In this document: one piece after another, positions 29,494 to 39,489 of the stretch | Numbering within the stretch: the first letter of the stretch is position 1 | How the letters are laid out: every line of letters begins with the position of its first letter | Origin: Leifsonia sp. SCN 70-46 | GTDB taxonomy: Bacteria; Actinomycetota; Actinomycetes; Actinomycetales; Microbacteriaceae | Direction of reading: 5' to 3' | DNA: 64,000 bases | NCBI GenBank assembly: GCA_001725325.1 | Contig: MEFY01000002.1 | Coordinates: forward strand, 2,421,559-2,485,558 | Program-made: the position numbers and the translations under genes | The notes under the pieces: generated by a model | The model's database searches: none | Told to the model about the DNA's origin: nothing | The model's input: only the letters and a program-made list of their open reading frames with translations

Positions 29494-30891
29494 TTACGCC
29501 CGGTCCTCCAGCTTTGCGAGCAACACGGCCTCGGTGAGGATCGCGCGCTGGAAAACCCCCAGGTGAAGCGACTCGTTGGGGCTGTGCGCGCGCGAGTCGG
29601 GGTCCTCGACGCCCGTGATGAGGATCTGGGCCTGCGGGAACACCTCGACGAGGTCGGAGATGAACGGGATGGACCCGCCGATGCCCGTCTCGAGCGGCGC
29701 AGCCCCCCAGGCCTCGTGCATGGCGTCCTTCGCGACCTGCACCGCCCAGCCGCTCGTGTCGACGAGGAACGGGTTGCCCCTGTCGATGTCGGAGATCTCG
29801 AGGTGGGCGCCGAACGGCGCGTGCTCGCGCAGGTGCGCCTCGAGCGCCGTGAAGGCGTCGGCCGCGCTCTGCCCGGGAGCGATGCGCGCGCTCACCTTGA
29901 CGGTGACCGACGGGATGAGCGTGTTCGAGGCGTTAACGACGGTCGGGGCGTCGATGCCGGTGATCGTGATCGCGGGCTGGTCCCACAGGCGCGAGAGCAC
30001 CGCTCCGCGGCCCACCGCCGTGACGCCGGGCAGGAACGCCGCCTCCTCGGCGAGCTTGTGCTCGTCGTACTCGGGCGTCTCGGCCTCGCGGCTCGTCAGG
30101 CCCGCGACCGCGACCGCGCCGTCGGAGTCGTGCAGCGTCGCGAGCAGCTGGATGGCCGCGAGCATGGCGTCGGGCGCCGCTCCCCCGAACATCCCCGAGT
30201 GCGAGGCGTGCTCGAGCGTCGAGATCGTGAGCTTGAAGGTCACGTTGCCGCGCAGCCCCACGGTGAGGGCCGGCGTCTCGGTGTCCCAGTTGTCGGAGTC
30301 GGCGACGACGATCACGTCGGCGGCGAGCTGCTCGCGGTGCTGCACGATGAAGTTCGCGAACGAGCGGGAGCCGAACTCCTCCTCGCCCTCGAAGAACGCC
30401 ACGAGGCCCAGGTCGAAGTCGGTGCCGACGGTCTCGACGAACGCCCGGATCGCGGCGACGTGCGCCATGACGCCCGCCTTGTCGTCCGCGGCGCCGCGCC
30501 CGTACAGGCGGTCGCCGCGCACGGTCGGCTCGAACGGGTCGGACTCCCAGTCGTCGCTGTTGCCGGGCGGCTGCACGTCGTGGTGGGCGTAGAGCAGGAT
30601 CGTGGGGCGGCCGTTCTTGGCCGCGCGCGTCGCGAGCACGGCGGGCTGGCCCGTGCGCTCCGCGTCGATGGGCGCGCGCGACACCTGCACGCTCTCGAAG
30701 ACGCCGAGGCCCTCGAGGAGCTCCTTGGCGGCGTTCGCGCTCGCGACGACGTTCTCGGGGTCGAACCCGTCCCACGAGACCGACGGGATGCGCACGAGGC
30801 GCCCGAGGTCGGAGATCGCGGAGGGCAGGCCGCCCTGCACCGCGTCGCGCAGCTGGTCGAGGAGCGGGTGGGACTGCGGTGTTTCGGTCAT
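29494..30891 (-). CDS. M20 family dipeptidase
   Basis: 465-residue zinc peptidase of the M20 group. Metal and catalytic motifs are YAHHDVQPPG, GRGAADDKAGV, FFEGEEEFGS and VADSDNWD; the last ligand is probably in RAHSPNESLH. No signal peptide is seen, so it is cytoplasmic. ATG 30891 is seven bases from TAAGAT on the minus strand, which suggests a leaderless message. It is divergent from the DUF3043 gene. Confidence 0.93.
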   Translation of the reverse strand: MTETPQSHPLLDQLRDAVQGGLPSAISDLGRLVRIPSVSWDGFDPENVVASANAAKELLEGLGVFESVQVSRAPIDAERTGQPAVLATRAAKNGRPTILLYAHHDVQPPGNSDDWESDPFEPTVRGDRLYGRGAADDKAGVMAHVAAIRAFVETVGTDFDLGLVAFFEGEEEFGSRSFANFIVQHREQLAADVIVVADSDNWDTETPALTVGLRGNVTFKLTISTLEHASHSGMFGGAAPDAMLAAIQLLATLHDSDGAVAVAGLTSREAETPEYDEHKLAEEAAFLPGVTAVGRGAVLSRLWDQPAITITGIDAPTVVNASNTLIPSVTVKVSARIAPGQSAADAFTALEAHLREHAPFGAHLEISDIDRGNPFLVDTSGWAVQVAKDAMHEAWGAAPLETGIGGSIPFISDLVEVFPQAQILITGVEDPDSRAHSPNESLHLGVFQRAILTEAVLLAKLEDRA

Positions 30892-30896
30892 GCGGG

Positions 30897-30904
30897 TAAT
30901 CTTA
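30897..30904. promoter_or_regulatory. Overlapping divergent -10 elements (dipeptidase and DUF3043)
   Basis: The eight bases TAATCTTA read TAATCT on the plus strand and TAAGAT on the minus strand. The plus element precedes the DUF3043 leader with its GAGG ribosome site; the minus element is seven bases from the dipeptidase ATG. Only one polymerase could occupy the site at a time. Confidence 0.4.
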
Positions 30905-30929
30905 AAGCTCCCAACCCAGAGGATGCCCC

Positions 30930-31484
30930 GTGGCCAAGACAACCGAGCAGCCCGTCGCCGAGACTCCCGCGACCGGAAAGGGTCACGCGACCCCCACGCG
31001 CAAGGAGCAGGAGGCGGCGCGCAAGCAGCCGCTCGTCTCGAGCGACCGCGCGGAGGCGCGCCGCAAGGCACGCGCCCAGATGCAGCTCGAGCGCGAGAAG
31101 GCGCGCGTCGGCATGGCCAACGGCGACGAGAAGTACCTGCCCGTGCGCGACCGCGGCCCGCAGAAGCGCTTCGTGCGCGACTACGTCGACGCGCGCTTCA
31201 GCGTGGGCGAGCTGCTCATCCCGCTCATGTTCGCCGTAATCATCCTCACGTTCTTCCCCGACCCGCTCGTGCAGACGATCGGCCTGTTCGCCCTGTGGGC
31301 GTTCTTCGCCGTCGCCATCCTCGACGTCGTCATCCTGGGCTTCGTGCTGCAGCGCAAGCTCGCGGCGAAGTTCGGCGCCGACCGCGTGGAGAAGTTCCGC
31401 TGGTACGCGGCGATGCGCGCGCTGCAGCTGCGCCTCATGCGCCTGCCGAAGCCGCAGGTGAAGCGGTTCCAGTACCCCGAGTAG
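30930..31484 (+). CDS. DUF3043 domain-containing membrane protein
   Basis: 184-residue actinobacterial protein of unknown function. The N-terminal third is basic and alanine-rich, with the family pattern GHATPTRKEQEAARKQPLV. Two membrane helices lie near residues 95-135 (LLIPLMFAVIILTFF and LFALWAFFAVAILDVVILGF), followed by a basic tail. GTG 30930 has GAGG upstream. It is convergent with pyrD. Confidence 0.9.
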   Translation: MAKTTEQPVAETPATGKGHATPTRKEQEAARKQPLVSSDRAEARRKARAQMQLEREKARVGMANGDEKYLPVRDRGPQKRFVRDYVDARFSVGELLIPLMFAVIILTFFPDPLVQTIGLFALWAFFAVAILDVVILGFVLQRKLAAKFGADRVEKFRWYAAMRALQLRLMRLPKPQVKRFQYPE

Positions 31485-31511
31485 TCCGTCGCGCCGCGGA
31501 GCACCGTCGAG

Positions 31512-32513
31512 CTAGGAGACGAGGCCCCGGTTGATCGCGCGCGCCCAGAACGGGCCGCGGTACAGGAACGCCGTGTAGCCCTGCACGAGGGTCGCGCCCG
31601 CGTCGAGGCGCGCGCGCACGTCGGCCGCGGTCTCGACACCGCCGACGGAGATGACGCAGAAGTCGGCGGGCACCTCGGCGCGGATGAGCCGCAGCAGCTC
31701 GAGGGAGCGCGCGGCGACGGGCGGCCCGGAGAGGCCGCCCGCACCGGCGGCCTCGACGACGGACGCCGCGGTCGCGAGCCCCTCGCGCGACAGCGTGGTG
31801 TTGGTGGCGATGATGCCGTCGAGCAGGCCCGCGGCGAGCTGCGCGACCTTGCGCGCCTCGTCGTCGGTGAGGTCGGGCGCGATCTTCACGAGCACGGGGG
31901 TCTCCCCCGCCGCGTCCTTGACCGCCGTGAGCAGGGGCGTGAGCTTCTCGAGCTCCTGCAGGCCGCGCAGGCCCGGGGTGTTGGGCGAGCTCACGTTGAC
32001 GACGAGGTAGTCGGCGAGCGGAGCCAGCAGGCGCGTGCTCTCGAGGTAGTCGGGGATGGCGGCATCCACGTCGACGACGCGCGACTTGCCGATGTTGACG
32101 CCGATCACGGGGCGTCGGCGCGCGCGCCGGGCCCGCGCGATGACGGCGGCCGCGGCGGCCGCCCCGTGGTTGTTGAAGCCCATGCGGTTGATGACCGCCC
32201 GGTCGGGGATGAGCCGGAACAGGCGCGGCTTCTCGTTGCCGGGCTGCGGCACGGCCGTGATGGTCCCGACCTCGACGTGCCCGAAGCCCAGGACGCCGAG
32301 CCCGCGGATGCCCGTGCCCTCCTTGTCGAATCCCGCGGCGAGGCCGAAGGGCGACGGGAAGTCGAGGCCGAGCGCGCGCACGCGAAGGGAGCCGGCCGGG
32401 CGGAAGAACCCGCGGACGAACCCGGGCAGAACGCGGATGACCGCGAAGGCCATGCGGTGCGCGCGCTCGGCGTCCATCGGGGCGAAGACGACCCGGAACA
32501 GGAGGGGGTACAT
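31512..32513 (-). CDS. pyrD: Quinone-dependent dihydroorotate dehydrogenase
   Basis: Class 2 membrane-associated enzyme of pyrimidine synthesis. 333 residues starting [19 protein letters not shown], the N-terminal helix motif of class 2 enzymes. FMN-binding motifs are AAGFDKEG, GVNIGKS, LVVNVSSPNTPGLR (with the active-site Ser) and LVKIAPDLTD, then ISVGGVETAAD. The start overlaps the nrdR stop by one base (TGATG). Confidence 0.96.
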   Translation of the reverse strand: MYPLLFRVVFAPMDAERAHRMAFAVIRVLPGFVRGFFRPAGSLRVRALGLDFPSPFGLAAGFDKEGTGIRGLGVLGFGHVEVGTITAVPQPGNEKPRLFRLIPDRAVINRMGFNNHGAAAAAAVIARARRARRRPVIGVNIGKSRVVDVDAAIPDYLESTRLLAPLADYLVVNVSSPNTPGLRGLQELEKLTPLLTAVKDAAGETPVLVKIAPDLTDDEARKVAQLAAGLLDGIIATNTTLSREGLATAASVVEAAGAGGLSGPPVAARSLELLRLIRAEVPADFCVISVGGVETAADVRARLDAGATLVQGYTAFLYRGPFWARAINRGLVS

Positions 32514-32986
32514 CACTCCGGCTGCTGCTCGGCGCCGAGCCCGTGGTCGACCCGCAGCTGCGTGATCGCCGACTCGAAGTCGTCGAGCGAGTCGAACGCC
32601 TGGTAGACGCTCGCGAAGCGCAGGTACGCGACCTCGTCGAGCTCGCGCAGGGGCGAGAGGATGGCCAGGCCGATGTCGTTCGCCTCGACCTGGGCGGCGC
32701 CCGTCGAGCGGATCGTCTCCTCGACGCGCTGTGCGAGCACGGCCAGGTCGCTGTCGGTCACGGGCCTGCCCTGGCACGCCTTGCGCACGCCCGAGATGAT
32801 CTTCTCGCGGCTGAACGGCTCGACGACGCCGTTGCGCTTGATGACGCCGAGGGACGCGGTCTCGGTGGTCGAGAAGCGGCGCCCGCACTCGGGGCACTGG
32901 CGGCGACGACGGATCGACAGCCCGTCGTCGCTCGTGCGGGAGTCGATGACGCGGCTGTCGGGATGCCGGCAGAAGGGGCAGAACAT
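32513..32986 (-). CDS. nrdR: Transcriptional repressor NrdR
   Basis: Represses ribonucleotide reductase genes in response to (d)ATP. 157 residues: an N-terminal zinc ribbon with CPFC and CPECGRRF, then an ATP-cone ([16 protein letters not shown] to about residue 140). ATG 32986 begins MFCPFCRH, the family start. It precedes pyrD and follows hisD on the same strand. Confidence 0.97.
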   Translation of the reverse strand: MFCPFCRHPDSRVIDSRTSDDGLSIRRRRQCPECGRRFSTTETASLGVIKRNGVVEPFSREKIISGVRKACQGRPVTDSDLAVLAQRVEETIRSTGAAQVEANDIGLAILSPLRELDEVAYLRFASVYQAFDSLDDFESAITQLRVDHGLGAEQQPE

Positions 32987-33005
32987 GGTGTACCCCAGCG
33001 TAGCG

Positions 33006-34313
33006 CTAGGGCGTGAAGCGCGCCGTGACCGCTGCACCGTGGGCGGGCAGGTCCTCAGCCGTGCTGAGCGCGACGATCCGCTCCGACACGGCCTGCAGCG
33101 CTGCGCGGTCGTAGTTGATGATCTGCTGCGGGCGCAGGAACGTGTACGCGCCGAGCCCCGAGGCGAACCGGGACTGCCCGCCCGTCGGGAGCACGTGGTT
33201 GGAGCCCGCGAGGTAGTCCCCCAGGCTCACGGGCGAGTTCGCGCCCAGGAAGATCGCGCCGGCGCTCTCGATGAGGTCGAGCACCGCTCCGGGCTCCGCG
33301 GTCTGGATCTCGAGGTGCTCGGGGCCGTAGGCGTTGCTGAACGCCGCGGCGGCGGCCAGGTCGGAGACGAGGACGACCGCCGACTGCTGCCCCGACAGCG
33401 ACGTGCGCACGCGCTCGCCGTGGTGGGCGGAGGCCGCGAGCTCGGCGACGCGGGCCGTGACGGCGTCCGCGAAGTCGGCGGAGTCGGTGACGAGCACTGC
33501 GGCCGCGAGCTCGTCGTGCTCGGCCTGCGACACGAGGTCGGCGGCGACGAGGGTCGCGTCGGCCGTGGCATCCGCGATCACGAGGATCTCGGTGGGGCCC
33601 GCCTCCGAGTCGATGCCCGCGACGCCGCGCACGAGGCGCTTCGCCGCCGCGACGTAGACGTTGCCGGGGCCCGTGATGATCTCGACGGGGTCGAGGCCGA
33701 TGCCGTCGACGCCGTAGGCGAAGGCGCCGATCGCGCCGGCACCGCCCATGGCGTAGACCTCGTCGACGCCCAGGAGTCCCGCCGCGCCGAGGATCGTGGG
33801 GTGCACCGCTCCCCCGAACTGCTTCTGCGGGGGCGAGGCGAGGGCGACGGAGGCGACGCCCGCGACCTGCGCGGGCACGACGTTCATGACGACGCTCGAC
33901 GGGTACACGGCCTTGCCGCCCGGCACGTAGAAGCCCACGCGCCCCACGGGCTGCCAGCGCTGGATGACCTCGGCACCCGGCGCGAGCTGCGTGACGGACC
34001 CGGCCGGCACCTGCGCCTGGGTGGCCTCGCGCACCCGCGCGATCGCCTCCTCGAGCGCGGACCGCACCGCCGGGTCGAGGCCCTGAACCGCGCGGCTGAT
34101 CTCGTCGGCGTGGATGCGCACGCGCTCGGGGCGGATGCCGTCGAGGCGCTCCGCCTGCTCGAGCAGCGCGATCTCGCCGCGTGCGCGCACGTCGTCGATG
34201 AGCTCCTGCGCGACGGCCGTGGCGACGGCGACGTCGGTCACGGCGCGGGGCACGAGGAGGGCAAGCTCGGCGCGGGTGGGCTGGCGGTCTCGCAGATCGA
34301 TCGTGTGCATCAT
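33006..34313 (-). CDS. hisD: Histidinol dehydrogenase
   Basis: Last two steps of histidine synthesis, zinc-dependent. 435 residues; features include [39 protein letters not shown] and the C-terminal [18 protein letters not shown] second ATG directly follows the first (MMH). A TAGCAT lies nine bases upstream without a ribosome site, suggesting a very short leader. The other his genes are not here. Confidence 0.97.
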   Translation of the reverse strand: MMHTIDLRDRQPTRAELALLVPRAVTDVAVATAVAQELIDDVRARGEIALLEQAERLDGIRPERVRIHADEISRAVQGLDPAVRSALEEAIARVREATQAQVPAGSVTQLAPGAEVIQRWQPVGRVGFYVPGGKAVYPSSVVMNVVPAQVAGVASVALASPPQKQFGGAVHPTILGAAGLLGVDEVYAMGGAGAIGAFAYGVDGIGLDPVEIITGPGNVYVAAAKRLVRGVAGIDSEAGPTEILVIADATADATLVAADLVSQAEHDELAAAVLVTDSADFADAVTARVAELAASAHHGERVRTSLSGQQSAVVLVSDLAAAAAFSNAYGPEHLEIQTAEPGAVLDLIESAGAIFLGANSPVSLGDYLAGSNHVLPTGGQSRFASGLGAYTFLRPQQIINYDRAALQAVSERIVALSTAEDLPAHGAAVTARFTP

Positions 34314-34381
34314 GGCCTGACCATGCTAGTTGCCCGACCGGAGGGGAATATCGTGGTCCCCGCCATGATTGATGCACACGT

Positions 34382-34891
34382 ATGAGCGAGACGACCGAAG
34401 ACCTGCCCGCAGACGGCCTCGACGCGTTCAAGCGCGCTTTCCGGCGCCATGCGGCGGGCGTCGCCGTCGTGACGTCCCTCAAGCCCGACGGCAGCCCCAC
34501 GGGCTTCACGGCGACGTCGCTCGCCTCGCTGGCCGCCGTGCCGCCCCTCGCGACGTTCAACATGGCGCAGGTCTCGAGCAGCTGGCCCGCGATGACCGTG
34601 GGCAACCACGTCGTCATCCACATGCTCGGCCCGCGCAGCCGCCACCAGGCCGAGCGCATGGCGGCGGACCACGACGTGCGGTTCGTGGGCGGCCACTGGA
34701 GCGCGGGGCCCTACGGGGTCCCCGTCCTCGAGGATGTGACGGCCTGGATGCTCGGGCGCATCGTCGACGTGCATCCCGTGCACAACAACGCCGTGGTCGT
34801 CGTCGAGATCGAGGACGGCTCGCTGGGCGATGAGGACGACGCCCTGCTCTACCACGAGCGCCGGTACTTCAAGCCCGGCGAGACGGCCTAG
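34382..34891 (+). CDS. Flavin reductase family protein
   Basis: 169-residue FMN-binding split-barrel protein. It shows FKRAFRRHAAGVAVVTS, then GFTATSLASLAAVPPLATFNM, the block typical of flavin reductases or the reductase component of two-component monooxygenases. No partner oxygenase is near, so the partner is unknown. Its stop lies three bases from the convergent dnaE stop. Confidence 0.9.
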   Translation: MSETTEDLPADGLDAFKRAFRRHAAGVAVVTSLKPDGSPTGFTATSLASLAAVPPLATFNMAQVSSSWPAMTVGNHVVIHMLGPRSRHQAERMAADHDVRFVGGHWSAGPYGVPVLEDVTAWMLGRIVDVHPVHNNAVVVVEIEDGSLGDEDDALLYHERRYFKPGETA

Positions 34892-34894
34892 CCG

Positions 34895-37800
34895 CTACCC
34901 GAGGCAGTTCGGGCCGAGCAGCGTCTTGAGCTCGCCGAACAGGTCGGCGGAGACGGTCACGGGGTACGGGATCTCGAAGACGCGCGCCGTCTGCCCCTTG
35001 ATGAGCTTGAGGCGCACCTCGTTGTCGCCCGCGTGCCGGATGAGCACGTCGTAGAGCGCGCCGATGACGGCGGTCGTCGCGCGCTGCTCCTGCACCTGGA
35101 TGACGATGGTGCTGTTGCCGAGGCCCGGGCCCACGTCGGGCGTGAACATGCTCACGGCGTGCAGGTTCATGCCGTCGTCGCGCACGCTCACGCGCCCGCG
35201 CACGACCACGATGGAGTCGTTGACAAGGCCCGGCGAGAACTCCTGGTAGGTCTTGCCGAGGAACATGACGCTCATCTCACCCGCGAAGTCCTCGATGGTG
35301 ACGATCCCGTACTGGTTGCCGCTGTTGCGCGCGACACGGTGCTGCACGCTCGTGACGAGCCCCGCGATGGTCACGTGCTCGCCGTCGGCGGCCACATCCC
35401 CGCCGAGGATCTCGCTGATCGAGGCGCTCTGGTGCTTGGCGAGCTGCACCTCGAGGCCGGCGAGCGGGTGGTCGGAGACGTAGAGGCCGAGCATCTCGCG
35501 CTCGAAGGCGAGCTTGTCGCGCTTCGCCCACTCGGGGCGCTCGGGGATGTGGTCGACGGCCGCGGGCTCGTCCCACAGGCTATCGAAGTCGAACCCGACC
35601 TGGCCGTTGGCCTCGTTGCGCTTGACGCTCACGGCGCTGTCGACGGCATCCTCGTGCACCTCGAGCAGGGCTCGGCGCGTGGAGCCGAGGGAGTCGAACG
35701 CCCCGGCTTTGATGAGCGACTCGACCGTGCGCTTGTTGGCGGCCTGGATGGGCACCTTGCGCAGGAAGTCGTGCAGCGACGTGAACGCGCCCTTCTCCTC
35801 GCGCGCGGCCTTGATCTGCTCGACGACGGCGAAGCCCACGTTGCGCACCGCGCCCATGCCGAAGCGGATGTCGTCGCCGACGGCCGTGAAGAAGCCGATC
35901 GACTCGTTGACGTCGGGCGGCAGCACGCTGATGCCCATGCGGCGGCACTCGTTGAGGTAGATCGCGAGCTTGTCCTTGGCGTCGCCCACCGACGTGAGCA
36001 GGGCGGCCATGTACTCGGCCGGGTAGTGCGCCTTGAGGTAGGCGGTCCAGTACGAGATGACGCCGTAGGCGGCCGAGTGCGCCTTGTTGAACGCGTAGTC
36101 GGAGAAGGGCAGCAGGATGTCCCACAGCGTCTTGACCGCGTCGGGCGAGTACCCGTTGGCGACCATGCCCGCGCTGAAGTTCTCGTACTGCTTGTCGAGC
36201 TCGGACTTCTTCTTCTTGCCCATGGCGCGGCGCAGGAGGTCGGCCTGCGCGAGGGTGAAGCCCGCGAGCTTCTGCGCGATCGACATCACCTGCTCCTGGT
36301 AGACGATGAGGCCGAAGGTCGTGCCGAGCACGTCCTGCAGGCCCTCGCTGAGCTCGGGGTGGATGAAGTCGATGGGCTGCATGTTGTTCTTGCGCAGCGC
36401 GTAGTTGGTGTGCGAGTTGGCGCCCATGGGGCCGGGCCGGTACAGCGCGAGCACGGCCGAGATGTCTTCGAAGTTGTCGGGCTTCATGAGCTTGAGCAGC
36501 GAGCGCATTGCCCCGCCGTCGAGCTGGAAGACGCCGAGCGTGTCGCCGCGCGCGAGGAGGTCGTATGCCGCCTGATCGTCGAGCGCGAGGTCTTCGAGCA
36601 CCGGGCGGTGGCCGCGGTTCGACTCGATGTTGTCGAGGGCGTCGTCGATGATCGTGAGGTTGCGCAGCCCGAGGAAGTCCATCTTGATGAGGCCGAGGGC
36701 CTCCGATGCCGGGTAGTCGAACTGCGTGACGATCTGGCCGTCCTGCTCGCGCTTCATGATGGGGATGATGTCGATGAGCGGCTCGCTCGACATGATCACG
36801 CCGGCCGCGTGCACGCCCCACTGGCGCTTGAGGTTCTCGATGCCCACCGCGGTCTCGAAGACGCGCTTCGCCTCGGCGTCGGTCTCGATGATGCCGCGGA
36901 TGTCCGCGGCCTCCTTGTAGCGTTCGTGGTTCTTGTCGAAGATGCCGTAGAGCGGCATGTCCTTGCCCATGATGGGCGGCGGCATGGCCTTCGTGAGCTT
37001 CTCGCCCATGCCGAACGGGAAGCCGAGCACTCGCGACGAGTCCTTGAGCGCCTGCTTGGCCTTGATGGTGCCGTAGGTGACGATCTGGGCGACGCGCTCG
37101 CTGCCGTACTTCTCGGTCACGTACTTGATGACCTCGCCGCGGCGGCGGTCGTCGAAGTCGACGTCGAAGTCGGGCATCGACACGCGGTCGGGGTTGAGGA
37201 AGCGCTCGAAGATCAGGCCGTGCTGCAGGGGGTCGAGGTCGGTGATGCGCATGGCGTAGGCCGCCATCGACCCGGCACCCGAGCCGCGGCCCGGCCCCAC
37301 GCGGATTCCGTTGCGCTTGGACCAGTTGATGAAGTCGGCGACGACGAGGAAGTAGCCGGGGAACCCCATCTGGTTGATGACGCCGATCTCGTAGTCGGCC
37401 TGCTTCTGCACCTCCTCGGGGATGCCGCCGGGGTAGCGCCCCTCGAGGCCGCGCTGCACCTCCTTGACGAACCACGTCTGCTCGGTCTCGCCCTCGGGCA
37501 CGGGGAAGCGCGGCATGTAGTTCGCACCCGTGTCGAAGGTCACGTCGCAGCGCTCGGCGATGAGGAGCGTGTTGCTCACGGCCTCGGGGAACTCCCGGAA
37601 CAGGTCGCGCATCTGCTGGGCCGACTTGAGGTAGAAGCTCGTGCCGTCGAACTTGAAGCGGTTGGGGTCGTCGAGGGTCGAGCCGGACTGCACGCACAGG
37701 AGGGCCGCGTGCGCCTCCGCGTCGTGCTCGTGCGTGTAATGCAGGTCGTTGGTCGCGACGAGCGGCATGCCGAGCTCCTGCGCGAGCCGGATGAGGTCGC

Positions 37801-38413
37801 GCATGGTGCGGCGCTCGATGTCGATGCCGTGGTCCATGATCTCGGCGAAGAAGTTCTCCTTGCCGAAGATGTCCTGGAACTCGGCCGCCGCCTTCTTGGC
37901 CTCCGCGTACTGGCCGAGACGCAGCCGCGTCTGCACCTCGCCGCCGACGCAGCCCGTCGTCGCGATGACGCCCCTGCCGTAGGTCTGCAGCAGCTCGCGG
38001 TCCATGCGCGGCTTGAAGTAGTAGCCCTCCATCGACGCGAGCGACGACGCGCGGAACAGGTTGTGCATGCCCTCGTTCGTCTCGGCGAGCAGGGTCATGT
38101 GCGTGTAGGCGCCCGAGCCCGAGACGTCGTCGTCGCTCTGCGCCGACGTGCCCCAGCGGATGCGGGTCTTGTCGGTGCGGTGCGTGCCGGGCGTCACGTA
38201 CGCCTCGGTGCCGATGATGGGCTTGATGCCCTTCTCGGTGGCCTGGTTCCAGAAGTCGAAGGCGCCGAACATCTGGCCGTGGTCGGTGATGGCGATGGCG
38301 GGCATGCCCTGCCGCACGGCCTCGTCGAGGAGCGGCCCGACGTGCGCGGCACCGTCGAGCATCGAGTACTCGGTGTGCACGTGCAGGTGCACGAAGGAGT
38401 CGCTGGATGACAC
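34895..38413 (-). CDS. dnaE: DNA polymerase III subunit alpha
   Basis: Replicative polymerase, 1172 residues. The N-terminal PHP domain begins FVHLHVHTEYSMLDG; the catalytic aspartates are in MPDFDVDFDDRRR near residue 410; the helix-hairpin-helix and C-terminal OB-fold (VTIAGLVTSVQHR) follow. Start: GTG 38413, with GGAG five bases upstream, fits better than the TTG at 38446. It is the DnaE1 type (no polC-like exonuclease insertion). Confidence 0.97.
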   Translation of the reverse strand: MSSSDSFVHLHVHTEYSMLDGAAHVGPLLDEAVRQGMPAIAITDHGQMFGAFDFWNQATEKGIKPIIGTEAYVTPGTHRTDKTRIRWGTSAQSDDDVSGSGAYTHMTLLAETNEGMHNLFRASSLASMEGYYFKPRMDRELLQTYGRGVIATTGCVGGEVQTRLRLGQYAEAKKAAAEFQDIFGKENFFAEIMDHGIDIERRTMRDLIRLAQELGMPLVATNDLHYTHEHDAEAHAALLCVQSGSTLDDPNRFKFDGTSFYLKSAQQMRDLFREFPEAVSNTLLIAERCDVTFDTGANYMPRFPVPEGETEQTWFVKEVQRGLEGRYPGGIPEEVQKQADYEIGVINQMGFPGYFLVVADFINWSKRNGIRVGPGRGSGAGSMAAYAMRITDLDPLQHGLIFERFLNPDRVSMPDFDVDFDDRRRGEVIKYVTEKYGSERVAQIVTYGTIKAKQALKDSSRVLGFPFGMGEKLTKAMPPPIMGKDMPLYGIFDKNHERYKEAADIRGIIETDAEAKRVFETAVGIENLKRQWGVHAAGVIMSSEPLIDIIPIMKREQDGQIVTQFDYPASEALGLIKMDFLGLRNLTIIDDALDNIESNRGHRPVLEDLALDDQAAYDLLARGDTLGVFQLDGGAMRSLLKLMKPDNFEDISAVLALYRPGPMGANSHTNYALRKNNMQPIDFIHPELSEGLQDVLGTTFGLIVYQEQVMSIAQKLAGFTLAQADLLRRAMGKKKKSELDKQYENFSAGMVANGYSPDAVKTLWDILLPFSDYAFNKAHSAAYGVISYWTAYLKAHYPAEYMAALLTSVGDAKDKLAIYLNECRRMGISVLPPDVNESIGFFTAVGDDIRFGMGAVRNVGFAVVEQIKAAREEKGAFTSLHDFLRKVPIQAANKRTVESLIKAGAFDSLGSTRRALLEVHEDAVDSAVSVKRNEANGQVGFDFDSLWDEPAAVDHIPERPEWAKRDKLAFEREMLGLYVSDHPLAGLEVQLAKHQSASISEILGGDVAADGEHVTIAGLVTSVQHRVARNSGNQYGIVTIEDFAGEMSVMFLGKTYQEFSPGLVNDSIVVVRGRVSVRDDGMNLHAVSMFTPDVGPGLGNSTIVIQVQEQRATTAVIGALYDVLIRHAGDNEVRLKLIKGQTARVFEIPYPVTVSADLFGELKTLLGPNCLG

Positions 38414-38486
38414 GTTTTCTCCGACTGGATCGAGGGGGTTCCTCAACCCTAAGCCCGACCCCCGGCGCGCCTATTCCCCGGCACGC

Positions 38487-39407
38487 CTAGTCGGCGCGAA
38501 GCACCTCAAGCGCGTGTTGAAGGTCGGCCGGGTACTCGCTCTCGAACTGCACGTACTGCCCCGTCGCGGGATGTACGAACCCCAGCCGCTTGGCCTGCAG
38601 CCACTGCCGCGACAGCCCCAGGCGGGCCGAGATCGTCGGATCGGCGCCGTACATCGCGTCGCCCACGCACGGGTGCCGCTGTGCGGCCATGTGCACGCGG
38701 ATCTGGTGCGTGCGCCCCGTCTCGAGCTCGATCTCGAGGAGGGCGGCGGACGGGAACGCCTCGAGCGTCTCGTAGTGCGTGACGCTCGGCTTGCCGTCGG
38801 CGGTCACCGCGAACTTCCAGCTCGAGCCCGGGTGCCGGCCGAGGGGCGCGTCGATAGTGCCCGCGAGCGGGTCGGGATGCCCCTGCACCACCGCGTGGTA
38901 GATCTTGTCGACCTCGCGGTCGTGGAAGGCGCGCTTGAGCGCCGAGTACGCGGACTCGGTCTTCGCGACCACCATGAGCCCGCTCGTGCCCACGTCGAGG
39001 CGGTGGACGATCCCGGCCCGTTCGGCCGCCCCCGAGGTCGCGACACGGAAACCCGCGCCGGCAAGGGCCCCGAGGACGGTCGGGCCGTCCCAGCCCAGAG
39101 AGGGGTGGGCGGCGACGCCCGCGGGCTTGTCGACGACCACGATGTCGTCGTCGTCGTAGACGATCCCCAGGTCGGAGACGACGACGGGCACGATCGACGG
39201 CTCGACCTTCGAGACCCACGAGACCTCGAGCCAGCCGCCCGCGGGCAGGCGGTCGGACTTCGAGAGGGTGCGGCCGTCGAGGGTCACTCCCCCGGCCTCG
39301 ACGACGTCCGCGGCGAACGTGCGCGAGAACCCGAGCATCTTCGCTATCGCGGAGTCGACCCGGTCGCCGGCGAGGCCGTCGGGCACGAAGAGGCTGCGGG
39401 ATTCCAC
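38487..39407 (-). CDS. RluA/RluD family pseudouridine synthase
   Basis: 306 residues: an N-terminal S4 RNA-binding domain, then the catalytic domain with the aspartate in [18 protein letters not shown] near residue 140, and [10 protein letters not shown]. It modifies uridines in 23S rRNA; the exact site cannot be told. In most actinobacteria lspA lies just upstream; here the gap to wag31 is only 82 bases. Confidence 0.93.
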   Translation of the reverse strand: MESRSLFVPDGLAGDRVDSAIAKMLGFSRTFAADVVEAGGVTLDGRTLSKSDRLPAGGWLEVSWVSKVEPSIVPVVVSDLGIVYDDDDIVVVDKPAGVAAHPSLGWDGPTVLGALAGAGFRVATSGAAERAGIVHRLDVGTSGLMVVAKTESAYSALKRAFHDREVDKIYHAVVQGHPDPLAGTIDAPLGRHPGSSWKFAVTADGKPSVTHYETLEAFPSAALLEIELETGRTHQIRVHMAAQRHPCVGDAMYGADPTISARLGLSRQWLQAKRLGFVHPATGQYVQFESEYPADLQHALEVLRAD

Positions 39408-39436
39408 GGTCCTGGCTTTCTGGTGTCAACGACAGC

Positions 39437-39477
39437 GACGGCCGGGAGGGCGGGAATCCCGCACCTGCCCGGCCGTC
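39437..39477 (-). terminator. Large GC hairpin between wag31 and the pseudouridine synthase gene
   Basis: Outer 10-base stem GACGGCCGGG (39437-39446) and CCCGGCCGTC (39468-39477), with a nearly continuous inner stem GCGGG/CCCGC around AAT. No T run follows, so it is an intrinsic terminator of the GC-only kind, an mRNA-stability hairpin, or a scar of lost lspA. Confidence 0.5.
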
Positions 39478-39489
39478 GGCTGGATCGGA

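Noticed and set aside
34288..34304. TCTCGCAGATCGATC near the hisD start, resembling the cassette motif
   Set aside because: Only part of GTGTCTCGCA matches (GGTCTCGCA), it lies in hisD coding sequence and is not repeated nearby.
35033..38410. A 1125-codon open frame on the plus strand opposite dnaE
   Set aside because: It is antisense to a clear DnaE, has no recognisable domain, and is rich in Val/Asp/Glu/Arg/His as expected for a shadow frame in GC-rich DNA.
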